Below, piece by piece: positions 1 to 11,108 of a DNA stretch of 64,000 nucleotides. A program made the translations under genes and the position numbers. The notes beneath the pieces were generated by a model that saw only the letters and a program-made list of their open reading frames with translations, was not told the DNA's origin and searched no databases. Position 1 is the first letter of the stretch; the number at the start of each line of letters is the position of its first letter. The stretch comes from Lactuca virosa (taxonomy: Eukaryota; Streptophyta; Magnoliopsida; Asterales; Asteraceae). The stretch spans positions 103,218,299-103,282,298 of the forward strand of contig CAKMRJ010005745.1 of NCBI GenBank assembly GCA_928212115.1. Reading direction: 5' to 3'.

Positions 1-1470
1 GCTTTAAGTCATTTTGGAAGTATTTGGTAATCCTTAAAAACATAAGGAAAGCCTTTGTGTGATTATTATCACATACAGTTATTAACACAATTTAATATTG
101 TGTTAAACTTGTATTCCCCCCCTAAAAAGCATTAAAACCATTTAAAAAGGTATATTATATGGGTATGAACTCACTTGATAAGTGGTGATTTGGGCAGCGT
201 TTCGTTTCTATTGATGATCTTTCTCGAAGAAACCGCGAGTTTTTGAGTAAAAACCGGCTTTATGCGGGCAGCACTTCGACTGGAAAGAGGTTATCTTCTC
301 GAGAATTCCGGGGCTCCAGGGCTTGCTTCGGACTTTAGACACGATACCGAGGCCTTGGGGGGTCGTGAGAAAGTTTAGGGGGTGAAAAGGTGCAAAATGG
401 TGAAATTTGGGGTGAAAAACCTCTCAAATCTGAGAAGTCTCGCACCCTTTATATAGGGGTGCGAGGGTTCGGCCGAGGGGTGACTCATCAGACAGGTGGC
501 GAGGGCGAGGAGTCAGCAGGACATGCGGCAGCTTTGCATGTGAGGGGGAGGAGGACTCAGCAGCCACACGTCAGAAGGAGAAGCGAAGCTGGAGGCGGTC
601 TCGGAAGCTTCCTCGGTGGTGTCGGATCAGGAGTGGACCGAGCCTCGGTCCAATCAGGAGGCGCTATGACGACTTCAGACCAATCAGCAGGTGACATGCG
701 CATCTACAGTCCAATCTGAAGACGCCACGTAGAAAACACCTGGAAGCCTCGCATGCGAGGGTGACGTGGCCGAAAAGGGTTCATGCGAAATTTCCCGGTT
801 TTCAACATTTTCTTGATTTTTGTGCCAAAAACTTGCGAAATTCATAACTTTCGCATACGAGCTCCGTTTTTGGCGTTCTTTATATGCACGCGTAGGTAAA
901 ATTATACTCTACGACTTTCGTTTAGACTTCGTCGGCTAATTTTGACTTTATTTTTAATATTATTATTTTTAACAGACCGGGACAGAAAATCCGTTAAAAA
1001 TTCATAACTTCTTCATCCGACGTCCGTTTTTGTCTGTCTTTTTACCGTTGTACTACTTTTGACGAGACCTTCGATTCTCGTTTAAGTTGTGTCGGCTAAA
1101 TATCGATCGATTTATATTTCGAATTTTTAGTTGTCTACTTCTAAACCGAAACTTAGAAAAATCATAACTTCCTCATACGAAGTCAGATTTTTAAGTTCTT
1201 TTTATGAACGTTCTCGGTTTAACATATTCTAAAACTTTCATTTAGATTGTTAAGGCTAAAAAGTCTTTTATCGAAAATTCACTTTTTACACTGAACAGTG
1301 TTTTGCCGGTTTTGTCGCGGATTTTCGATTGGTCATAACTTCTTCGTTATAACTCGGATTTCAGTGTTCTTTATATTTTTGGAAACCTTGTTACAATCTC
1401 TACCACTTTGTTCATCCCAATTACGATTATTGATCAATTTATTTTTGACCTAAATTTGACTGGTGTCACA
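1..1470 (-). mobile_element. 3' LTR of gypsy element A, truncated by the window edge
   Basis: This stretch repeats at 21121-22591 with about 97% identity judged by eye, in the same orientation. It ends at 1470 in TGTCACA, which is the TGTGACA start of an LTR read on the minus strand, and is followed directly by a polypurine tract. It is therefore the beginning of the 3' LTR of a minus-strand element; the rest of the LTR lies left of the window. Open frames here (for example 390-719) have a counterpart in the other LTR and look incidental, so I do not call a gene. Confidence 0.85.
441..463 (-). promoter_or_regulatory. LTR TATA box inside an inverted repeat (element A)
   Basis: The minus strand reads TATATAAAG, a strong plant TATA box, between perfect 7-base arms CGCACCC (441-447) and GGGTGCG (457-463). 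The same arrangement is at 21561-21583 in the other LTR. It lies about 1 kb into the LTR, a sensible U3/R position. The promoter role is inferred. Confidence 0.6.
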
Positions 1471-1490
1471 TTATCCCCCCCGTTAGAGGG
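1471..1490 (-). other. Polypurine tract of element A
   Basis: Directly beside the LTR, the minus strand is a purine-rich run with GGGGGGG ending in ATAA. In LTR retrotransposons this primes plus-strand DNA synthesis. Its place fixes the element's orientation as minus and marks 1470 as the LTR edge. Confidence 0.75.
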
Positions 1491-2039
1491 AATTTCGTCC
1501 CGAAATTAAGTCTAAAGTGATACTCATGGACTAGGTCTAATCTTACCTTTCCCAAGTGAATTCAGGTCCCCGGTTTGTAATCCAGCGAACCTTCACTAAC
1601 GGGATAAGACTTTGCTTGGTTCTTTTGATTTCCCTATCCATGGTTTTCATTGGTTCTTTTACAGAGTGTAGACTTTTATTTAACTTGATTTCATCGAGTG
1701 AAATAACAAGTGTTTCATCGGATAGACACCTCTTTAGATTAGATATGTGAAAGGTGGGATGAATGTTATTAAGTTTTTGTGGTAGTCTAAGTTTATAAGT
1801 ACAAGACCGATTCTGGTAAGAATATCAAATGGTCCTATGTACCTTGAATTTAGTATTCCACGCTTTCTCAAGCGTATCTTGTCCTTCCAGGGTGAGACCT
1901 TCATATGACAAGGTCATCAACCTGGAATTCCAAGGGTTTTCTTTTATCGAAGCCGTAGCTTCTCTGATTAACTCTGGAAGCTTTATGTCGCTTCCTGATT
2001 CGTATTTTGTTTTTGGTAGTTTCTCGGATGAATTCCAGA

Positions 2040-2225
2040 TCAGCGAAGGTGTTGTGTGGAAATTGGATCTCTAGCTAGTTGCGTATTACCTAATTTAGTC
2101 CAGTGCAGATAGGATCTGCACTTGTGACCACAGAAGGTTTTGAATGGAGCAACTTGAATGCTAGCGTGATAAAGGACTCGACTAATTGGTAAATGGGTAT
2201 CCCATTCTTTACCATAGTCGATCAC
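2040..2225 (-). pseudogene. Integrase C-terminal fragment (Ty3/gypsy)
   Basis: The 61-residue minus-strand frame contains YGKEWDTHLP, YHASIQVAPF and CGHKCRS. These match the stretch just after the integrase catalytic core in plant gypsy polyproteins. The catalytic D-D-E residues are not in this piece. Downstream, towards the LTR, the frame decays with several stops. It is a remnant with no expected activity. Confidence 0.75.
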
Positions 2226-2478
2226 ATAGGCTCATGACTACTCTAGTTCCCAGAGATTTTTGAGTGACTGCCTGAACTAGGAGATGATTCTATTATCTCA
2301 GCGGAGATAACAGATATTGGAATACCGTGCACTCACACGTTCTAGCTATCTTCTCTACTTGCCACATTTTCAGGTTTCAAGGCTTCCTGTTGAGCCTCCT
2401 TACTTTGTGTGGACAGATTTGAATGGGTTATCATAGTCAATGATTGGCTCTACGACCTGAGTACTTTTTCCGACTTAG

Positions 2479-2580
2479 GGTGTCAGCTACTATATTGGCT
2501 TTGTCAAGATGATAACGAATTTCGAATTCGTAGTCATTTAGTAGCTCGACCCACTGTCGTGGTCTCACGTTGAATTCCTC
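2479..2580 (-). pseudogene. RNase H C-terminal fragment (Ty3/gypsy)
   Basis: Translated on the minus strand this stretch gives RQWVELLNDYEFEIRYH followed by KANIVAD. This is the well-known end of the gypsy RNase H domain just before the integrase linker. The rest of RT-RH upstream has been lost or replaced, and a hairpin repeat begins 77 bases away. No start codon is expected inside a polyprotein. Confidence 0.75.
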
Positions 2581-2656
2581 CTGGTAGAATATATGATGAA
2601 GGCTTTTGCTCCGAAGTTCATGATCAGACTCATACTTGGCTCATCCACCATCACCT

Positions 2657-2815
2657 CGTGTATACAAGTCGTATATAATTTAGATTTCACAAAACGTTCG
2701 GATGGGTGACTCTGCCCCAGGTCCACAACCAAACAAGGAACAGGAGATAGGGCGGAATTACACATCCTAAATCTTGTTAAGTCTAAATTATATACCACTC
2801 TCGTGTATACACTTA
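2657..2815. repeat. Hairpin repeat, copy 1
   Basis: The outer arms GTGTATACAAG and CGTGTATACAC are imperfect inverted repeats, with AT-rich inner arms (TATAATTTAGA and TCTAAATTATA). The loop carries CCACAACCAAACAAGGAAC. Four more copies with the same loop are at about 3358, 5165, 19155 and 20860. It resembles a MITE-like foldback element, but I could not fix a target duplication. Confidence 0.65.
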
Positions 2816-3357
2816 GCAGCGATAGATTAACTTAATGAGTTCTTAGTCTCTATTCTTGAACTTGACCTGCGGTACAATGATTTTCCTACGAGATCTATGG
2901 GTACTTCGGTAGTTACTGACTTCTAAGACTACTTCGGTGCTTTTCGTTTGAAGTTTCCTGTCTACTGAGTAGGCTAGAATGGCGTGGTACCCTTCGCATG
3001 GGTACTTCTGAAGTTTTGAAATGAGAGACAACCTAAGAGTTTGCGTTATGGATTGGAAGAATTCCATCTTACGGCTGATTAAGGAAAAAGTTCTCTTACA
3101 CAGCATAAGAATTTTCACATGGTAAGGGCCAGGCCAAACCATATCGAATGAGGATGTCGGAATTTTCTCGATGAAATAGATATTAAGTCGTTCTGGGAGG
3201 AATGATTACTAGGATGATATCCTATGTATCTAAGTTTTCAGCGCTTCTGGTTTTATTCTTTTATTATCGCTACGAACCCCTTTTGATTCGAAATTGGTGG
3301 GTACTACCAATACGAGGGTTCTGATAATTTGAAATTATGAACTTTCATGAAACGATC

Positions 3358-3570
3358 CTTACTAGGTCTCTCTATAATCGCTTGGTGTATACAAGTCATG
3401 TATAATTAAGATTGGTAAGACCTTTGACTGAGCAACCCTGCCCTAAATCCACAACCAAACAAGGAACAAGAAATGAGGTGGGATTACTCACTCTAAGTTT
3501 ACAAATCTTAATTATAAACGACCCTTATGTATACACTAAGTCATCATAGCTTACCTGTTAGGGTTTCAAA
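3358..3570. repeat. Hairpin repeat, copy 2
   Basis: The loop CCACAACCAAACAAGGAAC is the same as in copy 1, with arms TGTATAATTAAGATT and AATCTTAATTATA. The inverted similarity continues outward on both sides (TCTATAATCGCTTG on the left, ACTTAGTG-like when the right side is reversed), giving a hairpin of roughly 210 bases. Confidence 0.65.
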
Positions 3571-3689
3571 TTTTATATAATAGTTGTGATTTAATTTGAA
3601 CGAAAGATTAATCATAATTATAGATAGTTATCGGGCTTTGGAAGCGTACCAAAATATAGCAGGGTTCTTTGATGCTTTCCCATGTATTG

Positions 3690-4289
3690 GGGTCAAACTC
3701 CTCCTGCTCCCCCGTCGTTCTTCTCTGTTGGACAGTCCCTCTTGTAATGTCCTATTTCACCACAAAGGTGACATATGGGAATGGTTCCAACATTGGCAGT
3801 TGAAGTGATGAACTTAACCGGAGTTCTACAGATGCGGGCGGTATGCCCCTTTATGTTGCATCTATTGCAATGCAGCTCTCGGCAAACTCCATGATGATGG
3901 TAGTTGCACTTTCTGCAGTATGGGAGGTTTCCTAAGTACGGCGTGGTCGGTTCTAGAATAATAGGGCTGATGGGGGTATTGACTGCCCCAGTTCGTTGCC
4001 CTCTGTTAGGTTCTTGAGTTGAACAACTCCCTTTCTTGTTCTCGAACTTTCGTTTCAGGATATTAGGCTGAAGGTTGAAAGTGTCCTTACAAGTAGGTGC
4101 TCATTGCTGTACTTGGCCATCACCACGATCGGGATTGCCGATAGCATTACTACTAACATTTGCATTGTTAGCATTAAGGTGTGCCATGACAGCTGTTACA
4201 GCTGTTGTGACCGCAGCTTGAAACGTAGCTGCATCTATTTGAAGGATTGGTGTTTTGCCGGTGGGTTGGTTACATTCCTTCGGAGGCAT
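3690..4289 (-). pseudogene. Gag remnant with zinc knuckles (element A)
   Basis: The frame starting at 4289 begins MPPKECNQ and has an alanine-rich stretch (AAVTTAVTAVMAHL), typical of gypsy Gag N-termini. Further on (about 3720-3990) the minus strand encodes consecutive cysteine-histidine motifs, with CNRCNIKGHTARIC and CHLCGEIGHYKRDC both fitting the CCHC nucleic-acid-binding knuckle. The central capsid-like part between them is too short, so gag is internally deleted and the pieces are not in one frame. Confidence 0.65.
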
Positions 4290-5164
4290 GATTCTGTTTC
4301 ATGATAAGAAAATGAGCTCGTGAGCGACTATCGTTGTCTCTAGATGTATTCTAACCATTTGTATCTATGTATAAATCTTTCGTTTTGTTATATTGTTCTC
4401 AATGATTCGACCTGCATCCCTATGATGCAGTCCTGGTAAGGAACATAAATAAGTTTCTAGAATGGTTATGAACCGAGTATCATCCGAACAAAGTTACCTT
4501 CGATTGGTGGATATCGTTTTCCAACTTTCGAAAATATTCGAAAACAATTCATAACAGTGTCTACATAAAATAGACTTATGAATTTGAGAAGTAATCACTA
4601 TCAATTAAGATTTCGTGATCTGATTTATTGTTATTAGCCGTGACAGGAAAAGAGGATAAGCTCAAAACCTAATGTGAGTAATGAAATCACTAACTCACTA
4701 GGTTGAATCGATTTACTAGTTATTACTTAGATGAAAAGGCACTCAAACACTTCACATGTATCACAAGTGGTTTTCTTTTGTTCTCTGTTCTATTCTGGGT
4801 GGTAATGATTTCTTTCCTCCTGGTATCTATAGGGTGTCCTTCTCCTCTGTAGGTATATTGAATTCCCGAGCTGTCTTACTTCCGATTCTGACACTGATCC
4901 CCATTACTTCGTAATGAAGATTTTGAATCTCGGAAGTTCATGCGAATCTCTCATTGGTGTCCTTAATAGGGTAAGGGCAGTAAATGATTTCTATAGTTTA
5001 TTTACTTATCATCTGTTTCTTTCTCGGAATTCTCTTAATGAAATTTTGTTGGATCCTCCTTGACTCTTCTATTGATTACTGGAGTAACTACGTTTATCTA
5101 AGGGGTCTACACGAGAATGTCTAAAGAATCTATGAGAAAATTTAAATTTTTACGAAGGTGATAC

Positions 5165-5370
5165 TTTCTGGTCCTTCTATAATCACATGGTGTGTACCAA
5201 TTATATATAATCCAGATCAAATGGACCTTTGAATAAGTAATCCTACTCTAAAACCACATCCAAACAAGGAAAAGGAAGTAGAGTGAAAATCACATATTCT
5301 AAGTCTATAAAATCTCGGCTATATATAACCTTAACGTGTCCACTTAGTAATTATAGACTTATCAGAAAAG
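5165..5370. repeat. Hairpin repeat, copy 3
   Basis: Loop CCACATCCAAACAAGGAAAAGGAAG. The outer arms extend well beyond the core: CTTTCTGGTCCTTCTATAA on the left pairs imperfectly with the sequence around 5345-5370. Inner stem bases differ from copies 1 and 2 on both sides in a matching way (ACTCTA with TAGAGT). It lies in element A's untranslated leader. Confidence 0.65.
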
Positions 5371-5879
5371 ATCTTTTTAACATTTCCCCAAAGGTATGTA
5401 AAATAACTCCATGTTATTTTAGTTATGAGTTTGATTCTTGGACTTCTAGATATAAGAATTTGACAAGTTTTCAGTTTTCTTGTTAAAGCATCCTAAAATA
5501 CTCCCATAGTATTTTAATCTTTATGTTTGGTTCTAGAATTCTTCTGGTACTTAGGTAAGTTTTAGACCTGTTGCAACACTACAATCACTCCCCAAACACA
5601 TGTTGGTCATATCTCGAATGAATATAGTTGATCAGGCTATATTGATCCTAGATTTGATTACGTCACTGTCTAGGTTTAACTGTAATGTCCAACATCCAAA
5701 TACTTTTGTTTTGTTCTTCTTGTGATACTTATTCTATATATATATTCTGCATGTACTTATACTTTTATAAAATATTGTTATATTTTTAAAGTATAACTCT
5801 TGGTTAGAGTTTTTTATCCTAATGGGTTTATAGTTTGTATATCTTTTATGACTGATATACTGAGTTCACTATAAACACT

Positions 5880-5891
5880 GCTCTGATACCA
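5880..5891 (-). other. Primer-binding site of element A (tRNA-iMet type)
   Basis: The minus strand reads TGGTATCAGAGC, the standard plant complement of the initiator tRNA-Met 3' end, three bases from the LTR edge at 5895. It marks the 5' end of the interior and confirms the minus orientation. Confidence 0.85.
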
Positions 5892-5894
5892 ATC

Positions 5895-6098
5895 TGTCAC
5901 ACCCCCAAACCAGAACGACAGAAACGTTCGGGGGCGGAGGACTTCAGGTAAGTATCACAACACATGCAATATAGTAATCAAAGTACAAACAACCATTGCA
6001 TTAATAAGTATAAGTTTTACATAAGTGTTTAAACATTACATATTCAAACACCAAAGTAGGTACAGTAGAAGACAAGAGTCGTGGTACGGTACTAGGTA
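5895..6098 (-). mobile_element. End (U5 side) of the 5' LTR of element A
   Basis: Read on the minus strand it ends GGGGGTGTGACA beside the primer-binding site, matching the end of the solo LTR at 63900-63990. The LTR is cut at 6098 by the Copia insertion and resumes at 18950 after the 5-bp duplication AGGTA (6094-6098 and 18950-18954). Without the Copia the LTR would be about 3.84 kb. Confidence 0.85.
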
Positions 6099-6435
6099 TG
6101 TAAGGGTAAATAGAGTTGTAATTAGTCGAAGGGTTTCATGTCTTCGAATGTACTGAGTCTTCGTATCTTATGTAATCTATTTTACTAGGGCATTGTATTC
6201 GAAGCTTAATGTATAGTCCTTAGTATATTTTTTGTACGCTTTCCTCTCCTATAAATAGGAGTGTTTACTAGAGTCATAAAAACGAGTCTTTACAGGATTG
6301 TCACTTGTACTCTGTAAAACTTGAGAGCGTAATAGAGCTGAAACAAGATCATATTTACATCTGTGTTCAAATCTCGCAATCTTACTTTGATCATTAAACT
6401 CTGATTCATTTCATACTCGATTCATAGCTTCATCA
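6099..6435 (+). mobile_element. 5' LTR of the Copia element
   Basis: It starts TGTAAGGG and ends TTCATCA, with the primer-binding site three bases later. The 3' partner is at 18614-18949. Confidence 0.93.
6245..6260 (+). promoter_or_regulatory. Copia LTR TATA box in a perfect palindrome
   Basis: CTCCTATAAATAGGAG has 6-base arms (CTCCTA/TAGGAG) flanking TAAA, so the TATA box TATAAATA (6250-6257) forms the centre of an inverted repeat. It is repeated unchanged in the 3' LTR, with the TATA box at 18765-18772. It is the probable start site of the genomic RNA. Confidence 0.65.
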
Positions 6436-6437
6436 AT

Positions 6438-6449
6438 TGGTATCAGAGC
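6438..6449 (+). other. Primer-binding site of the Copia element
   Basis: TGGTATCAGAGC, complementary to the 3' end of plant initiator tRNA-Met, just downstream of the 5' LTR. Confidence 0.9.
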
Positions 6450-6689
6450 AGGAATCATATCTCTGATCTAATTTTTATCTTTTCAAAAGTTTTTAAATCA
6501 ACTTTTTGGTTTAAGAAATTCCGCACTTTTTGAAAGTGAAAAATTCATTGGATCTAAGTCTGTGATTCGATTCTGCACTTGAATCATTGAATCGAGTGTT
6601 CTACTAGTGATTCTGATTTGAATCATATAGTTTGTTGTCAAATTCTCAAAGTTTCTTCAAAAATTCTCAAGGATTTATTCCGTACATCA

Positions 6690-8301
6690 ATGGCGTCTTT
6701 CATTCTTAATTCCATGACTTCATTTTCTCATCTTTTAGGATCATCCACCAAAATTCCTATGCTAATCCCTGAGTATTACGATCAATGGGCTGATCGTATG
6801 CAGGATTATCTCAACGGATTGGATGAAGAACTGTGGAATTGCATTTCTGGCAATCTCAATCCACCAATGAATGTTCAACCAATTGGATCATCTTCTGGAA
6901 GTTCCAAAGTTGAGAATCAGTCTGATCGTCTGAAAAAGCTAGAGAAGAGATGCGTGAGAGAGCTAAGAGGTGCTTTGCCTCTAGTTGTTTACAACTATGT
7001 GAGGAGTTGTACAACTGCAAAGGAGATCTGGAACAATCTCAAGGAGAAATTTCAGGGGAGTGAGAAGACAAAAGTTAACTCTGTGAAGCAATGCTTAGTG
7101 GAACTGAAGGACTTCAGACAGAAAGATGGTGAAACGATTGAAGTTTACCACGATCGTCTTAATGAATTAATCTATCGATGCAATCGATATGGTATCACCA
7201 GATCAGCCATGGAGTTCAATTTAATTTTTGTTATGGGTCTTCGTAAGTAGTGGTGTAGTGTGAGCATGATGGTTAAGAATCAACAGAGCTTTGATACGTC
7301 AACTTTGATGACTTGTACAATCAGCTGAAGTCTCATGAAAGCGAAGTGAACGAAATTGCTGAAGAATCGAAGGCAAGTTTGGGAGGTCCATTAGCTTTGG
7401 TTTCGAAGATCTCTGAAAGGGAATTTTATGAGTAAAAGTGTTGGGGATGAGAAGAAGAAGGAAGAGAAGAAAGATACGAAGTTTGCTGAGGGAAAAACAG
7501 AGAAGAAGTTAAAGGGAGATGCTGGGATTGATTGTCATTATTGCAACGGGGCTAATCATTTAGCTAATGATTTCATGCTGAGGAAGAAATATGAGAAAAA
7601 TAATAAGACGAAGGATGAAGCGTACTATGTGGAAAAGTTGGAGGAGGTGTGTGCGAAGGCAAAGAATCTTTCATTAGTTGCTCGTGGTGAACAAGAAGAA
7701 GATGGAACTTATCAAATTTGGTCATCTGGATCAGATGATGAGGAGATGCGAAATCCAACCCACGGAGCAATGTATGCAAAGATGGAAGAAGATTCAGATG
7801 AGTAGGAATACGAAGTTCATGGGAGATGCTTCGTATCAAAAGCTGCTGACAAATCTCCGATGACCACGAAGGTACGTAATATTCTTGAATCTTTCAATAT
7901 TCCAGTACATGCTTATAATTCTGAATTAGTATCTTTCGATGAAACTGTTACTTATTTTGATTCAATTGTGGTATCTGCTAGCAATGAGGCTAAGAAGCTG
8001 TCTATGCAGTTGCTAGAGACACAGAAGAAACTAGATTCGAAAATTACTAAGATAGATTGTTTAGAACTTCAAATAACTAATATCATGGTGGATAGGGATA
8101 ACTTGTCTAGTGAATCGAAACTGTTGTTAGCACAGAGGAACATTTACTGTAATTCGGCTAAAAGATTGTATGGGAAATTAACTGAACTACATCATTCATG
8201 TGAAATCAGTAAAGAACAACATAGAAAATTGCTGCCATTTTTAGCTTATGAAAGAGCTACGGTAGATAACATTTCGTATGACTGTGAAAAAAAAAATAGC
8301 T
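6690..8301 (+). pseudogene. Copia gag (UBN2-type) with broken frame
   Basis: I take the ATG at 6690 (MASFILNSM) because the protein family starts near there; an in-frame ATG at 6618 also exists. The first 190 residues contain the capsid-like UBN2 region (YYDQWADRMQDYL, VRELRGALPLVV, TAKEIWNNL). A zinc knuckle near 7532 reads CHYC with the expected His, but the last Cys of CCHC is Phe, so metal binding is doubtful. Breaks: stop at 7248, a frameshift near 7305, stop at 7803, and a frameshift in the A-run near 8287. The C-terminal part (7860-8301) is helical and looks like a coiled coil. Gag would form the particle shell around the RNA. Confidence 0.8.
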
Positions 8302-9159
8302 GATTTTAACAAAGTTCCAAATGATAAGTATAGATATGGAATAGTCAAAGTAGATGAATGTCTTGATTCAACTGAATTGGTTAATATTGTAAATGACACT
8401 TTGACTAAGTCTGAACAAATTCACATCTTGAAAAAGACTGAGAATTCAACATCTGATTCTCAATCTAATTTTGCTGATATTGAGGATAATTCTGACAATA
8501 TTAGTGAAATCAGTGAGATTGAGGATGTTGATTGTTCTCAGTTGTCTATTATAAATGTTGCATCATCATTTAAAGGAAAAGAAAAAGGTAAGGATTTGTT
8601 GGTTGAGATTGACACTGATCAACCCTCAACTTCGAAAGTTTGTGATGTGGACTTTGAGGAAGTCAAAGACAGCCAAACAGATGATAGTGATGATGAAGAA
8701 GAAAAGAACATTAAGAAGGAAAATGAAACTACAAAAGAAGAGGCAACTCCTCGAATAGTAGTTGATCAAGTGTATGGAGATACACAAAAGTTCGAAAAAG
8801 TAATGAATGAAAAAGGTGAACACTATCTTGAAACAAATACAGTGGTTTATCCAAATTTCAAATGTACAGATGATGTCATTTTTCCAAATCAAGTTTTCGT
8901 AACTACTGGAAATGTTGAAAATATCAAACCCGAATTAAAGAAATTAGTTGAGGAGGATAATTCAAAAACAACTGATGAAGGTTTTTTCGCAAATACACGG
9001 TTGAAAACAACTTAACAAAGAATTCGTATGTGTTTCAACGACAAAAACCACAAAGCCAATGAGTTGAAAAATCAAAAATTGAAAAAGGGAATACAAAACA
9101 TGTTGAAAAGGAAAATAAAAAAGTTGTCAAACTAAACTCTAAGGAATTTAAAGATCAAA
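8278..9159 (+). pseudogene. Acidic linker between Copia gag and pol
   Basis: A 245-residue frame (8278-9015) is rich in Asp, Glu, Lys and Ser, including a run like DDSDDEEEKN, with no recognisable domain. It continues the gag reading after the A-run frameshift and ends at TAA 9013, after which the frames are scrambled until 9160. In long Copia elements this stretch is a poorly conserved linker before the protease. No function can be assigned. Confidence 0.5.
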
Positions 9160-11025
9160 TTGACAAATTTTCGAAGGAAAACAACATTTCAAAACGACAA
9201 GCAAGAAAGAAAAATATTTTGGAAAAATATTGAGTCTCAAAAAATGTCTTGGTCACAATCAACCAAAAATGTTTTCAAAGCTAAAAATTCTTCTTTTTCA
9301 ACAAAAACTCACCATTCATCTCAATCCATTCATACAAGGTCTGAAGAGAATAAGCAACCAAAGTTTTCGAAAGTTTCTGACACTAACAAATCAAGAGCAT
9401 TTTCAAATAAATCTAACTCAAATCAACAAGTCTTTCAAAATACACATTTTAAATCAACTGTTGATACATCATATGCTCATCCCAAAGTTAAAGTCAAAGG
9501 ATATGGGAAGATTACAAATGTCAAGTCAAAGGATATGGGAAGATTTACAAATGGACAATTCACAGTGAATCGTGTTGCATATGTTGAAGGTCTCCAACAT
9601 AACTTGATAAGTGTTTCTCAACTTGTTGTGGGCAGTGGCAATCAAGTTCTCTTTAACGAAGAAGGAAGTATTATTTCGAATGTCAACACAAACGAAGTGT
9701 TACTGAAATCCAAAAGGAAAGGTGACATGTTCACTCTGGACATCAATCCTATTGTAGGCAAACCTGCTGTATGCCTTCTTTCGAAAGCCACATCTGATTT
9801 AAGCTGGCTATGGCATCGAAGACTTTCACATCTCAACTTCCGAAACATCAATAAACTGGTGGTACAAGATCTGGTAAGAGGTTTACCTGTACTTAAATTT
9901 GATAATGATTCTTTATGTGCAGCTTGTGAAGTTGGCAAGCAACATAAACAAGGTCATCCAATAACGATAGATTCGAAAATTGTTGCACCTCTGGAGCTTT
10001 TACATATTGATTTGTGTGGTCCTTCGACTGTTTCAACTCTCAACAAGAAACGGTACATTTTAGTTATTGTTGATGATTTTTCCAGATTTACGTGGGTTTA
10101 TTTTCTCAGGCTTAAATCCGAAGTTGCACAAATCATGATTGATTTTATCAAAAAGATGGAAACGACATTAAAGAAGATTGTTCGAAAGATCAAGAGTGAT
10201 CATGGAACTGAATTTAAGAACAATGTTCTTGATTCATTTTTGGTGGACAAAGGGATTTCGCATAATTTTTCATCTCCTTACACACCACAACAAAATGGTG
10301 TTGTAGAACGAAGGAATCGCTCACTATGCGAAGCAGCAAGAACCATGTTGGCATATGCGAATTTACCTCAATATCTTTGGGCTGAGGCAATATCCACTGC
10401 ATGTTTTACTCAGAACAGATCTTTCATACACAGGCGTTTTAATATTACACCATACGAAATTCTGAATAATCGTAAACCTAATGTGAAATTTTTTCATGTT
10501 TTCGGATGTAGGTGCTTTATTATGAATCTCAAGGATCATCTTTCGAAATTTCAAGCAAAAGCTGATGAAGGGATTTTTCTTGGATATTCGCACAATTCTG
10601 TCGCATATCGTGTGTTAAATAAGCGAACACGAAAAGTGGAAGAAACTTTCAATCTCACATTCGATGATTACTATGTTAAACAAAATGAGCATAAATTTGC
10701 AAATCATCCAATTTTACAAGACACACAAGTTGAAACTGAATCTTTACAAATGGATGATATTGATTATGATTTGATTTTTGGAATTTCAGATCATGCAATC
10801 GATGCTGAAATTCATGCTCCTGATAATCACATACCAGAATTTGCGAAGTTTACTGATGAATCAACATCAACTCCTCAAGAAGGCGAAAGTATGCAAAATA
10901 ATCCAGTGGAGGGGGAGCACTTGGATTCGAATACTTTAAATGACGAAGTGCATTCTTTCGAGGGGGAGAAAGAAAGATTGAATGCTAATGTTGAGGGGAG
11001 CCTAGAGTTGAGGGGGAGCATATAG
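9160..11025 (+). pseudogene. Copia protease remnant and integrase
   Basis: The 621-residue frame opens with a Ser/Lys/Asn-rich linker. Where the aspartic protease should have its D-[ST]-G active site there is a short direct duplication (KGYGKITN then KDMGRFTN, about 9497-9555) and no such motif, so the protease catalytic part is missing. Integrase follows: zinc-binding HHCC motif (WHRRLSHLNF, CAACEVGKQ), catalytic core with LLHIDLCGPS, DDFSRFTWVYF, SDHGTEFKN and PQQNGVVERRNR, giving a recognisable D-D-35-E set. Its C-terminal tail is acidic. It ends at TAG 11023, where a frameshift separates it from RT. Confidence 0.85.
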
Positions 11026-11108
11026 AAAATATTGCAAATAATAATGATTTTGATGATGTTTGTTCGATTGCAGGTTCTGAGAATGATGATATATACGAAG
11101 ATGCTCCT

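Larger units (their letters stand above)
1491..5879 (-). mobile_element. Decayed interior of gypsy element A
   Basis: Only about 4.4 kb separates the polypurine tract from the primer-binding site, well short of a full gypsy interior with gag, PR, RT, RH and IN. Recognisable pieces, in minus-strand order, are a gag N-terminus with zinc knuckles, the end of RNase H and an integrase C-terminal piece; I found no protease and no RT catalytic core. Three hairpin repeats (2657-2815, 3358-3570, 5165-5370) interrupt it. The leader (4300-5879) shows no gene. Order and orientation agree with the LTRs. Confidence 0.75.

Noticed and set aside
390..719. A 109-codon frame, repeated as 124 codons at 21510, as a small gene
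   Set aside because: It lies in both LTR copies of element A, runs opposite to the element and through its TATA box region, and matches no domain I know.
5880..5891. tRNA-like sequence at primer-binding sites (also 6438, 51228, 57426)
   Set aside because: Only ~12 bases complementary to a tRNA 3' end, no cloverleaf; no tRNA gene is present.
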